This document shows, piece by piece, positions 5,879 to 6,172 of a DNA stretch of 6,172 nt. The stretch is from an uncultured Holophagaceae bacterium (GTDB taxonomy: Bacteria > Acidobacteriota > Holophagae > Holophagales > Holophagaceae). How positions within the stretch are numbered: position 1 is the first letter of the stretch; every line of letters begins with the position of its first letter. The stretch lies in assembly GCA_903876615.1 (NCBI GenBank), contig CAIRAS010000157.1, positions 1 through 6,172 on the forward strand, given 5' to 3'. Position numbers and translations under genes: made by a program. Under the pieces are notes generated by a model, which saw only the letters and a list, made by a program, of their open reading frames with translations, did no database searches and was not told the origin of the DNA.

Positions 5879-6172
5879 TTGTCGACCTTCAGGATCGCCA
5901 AGAAGGCCTCCTGAGGAATCTCCACGTTGCCGATACTCTTCATCCGTTTCTTGCCCTCTTTCTGCTTGTTCAGCAGCTTCTTTTTGCGCGAGATGTCGCC
6001 GCCGTAGCACTTGGCGAGGACGTCCTTGCGGCGGGCCTTGACGTTGGTGCGGGCGATGATCTTGCTGCCGATGGCGGCCTGGATGGCCACGTCGAACATC
6101 TGCTGGTGGATCACTTCCTTCATCTTCTGGCAGAGGGCCAGGCCCAGGAACTGGCTCTTGCTGCGGTGCACC
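5875..6172 (-). CDS. lepA: LepA (elongation factor 4), C-terminal fragment (5' part beyond right edge)
   Basis: LepA/EF-4 is a ribosome-associated translational GTPase implicated in back-translocation, subunit biogenesis and initiation. About 98 C-terminal residues are present, covering the end of the EF-G-like domain and the LepA-specific CTD. Diagnostic blocks are [53 protein letters not shown] and [11 protein letters not shown]. The lysine-rich CTD, which contacts tRNA on the ribosome, separates it from EF-G, TypA/BipA and IF-2. The GTPase domain and the true start are outside the window; the GTG at 6169-6171 is an internal valine codon (VHRSK), not a start. The protein ends at the usual LepA C-terminus. 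Its TAG stop overlaps the stop of the convergent MshEN gene. Confidence 0.95.
   Translation of the reverse strand, partial: VHRSKSQFLGLALCQKMKEVIHQQMFDVAIQAAIGSKIIARTNVKARRKDVLAKCYGGDISRKKKLLNKQKEGKKRMKSIGNVEIPQEAFLAILKVDN

Overview
The window is high-GC bacterial chromosome, densely packed with six protein-coding genes, two of them cut by the window edges. I see no RNA gene, insertion sequence, CRISPR array or prophage gene. A TonB-dependent receptor implies a Gram-negative (outer-membrane) organism. A stand-alone MshEN protein, a Tat-exported amidase and strong G/C use at third codon positions would suit Acidobacteriota (Holophagae/Geothrix-like) or a deltaproteobacterium-like lineage. That placement is an impression from the proteins, not a phylogenetic result.

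Layout from left to right: (1) 1-511, minus strand: the N-terminal 170 residues of MiaB, the tRNA ms2i6A37 methylthiotransferase, running off the left edge. (2) 512-631: a divergent intergenic region. (3) 632-2185, plus strand: an amidase-signature hydrolase with a twin-arginine signal peptide and an intact Lys-Ser-Ser triad. (4) 2198-4303, minus strand: a TonB-dependent outer-membrane receptor, converging on the amidase with a 12-base gap. (5) 4337-4930, minus strand: a small histidine-kinase-like protein that keeps an H-box-like HDFSNLL motif but appears to lack the ATP-binding boxes; it lies 33 bases upstream of the receptor and probably shares its transcript. (6) 4931-5017: a second divergent control region. 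(7) 5018-5878, plus strand: a stand-alone MshEN (GspE N-terminal) protein with two textbook 24-residue c-di-GMP-binding motifs and no secretion ATPase domain. (8) 5875-6172, minus strand: the C-terminal ~98 residues of LepA (elongation factor 4), sharing a CTAG stop overlap with gene 7.

The two edge genes (miaB, lepA) are conserved translation housekeeping genes that frame an accessory stretch. The part most worth a second look is 2198-5878: a predicted c-di-GMP receptor transcribed divergently from a likely two-gene unit made of a degenerate kinase/phosphotransfer-like protein and an outer-membrane receptor. A functional link among these three is inference from position only. I found no clearly undescribed multi-gene system here; the findings are modest leads.
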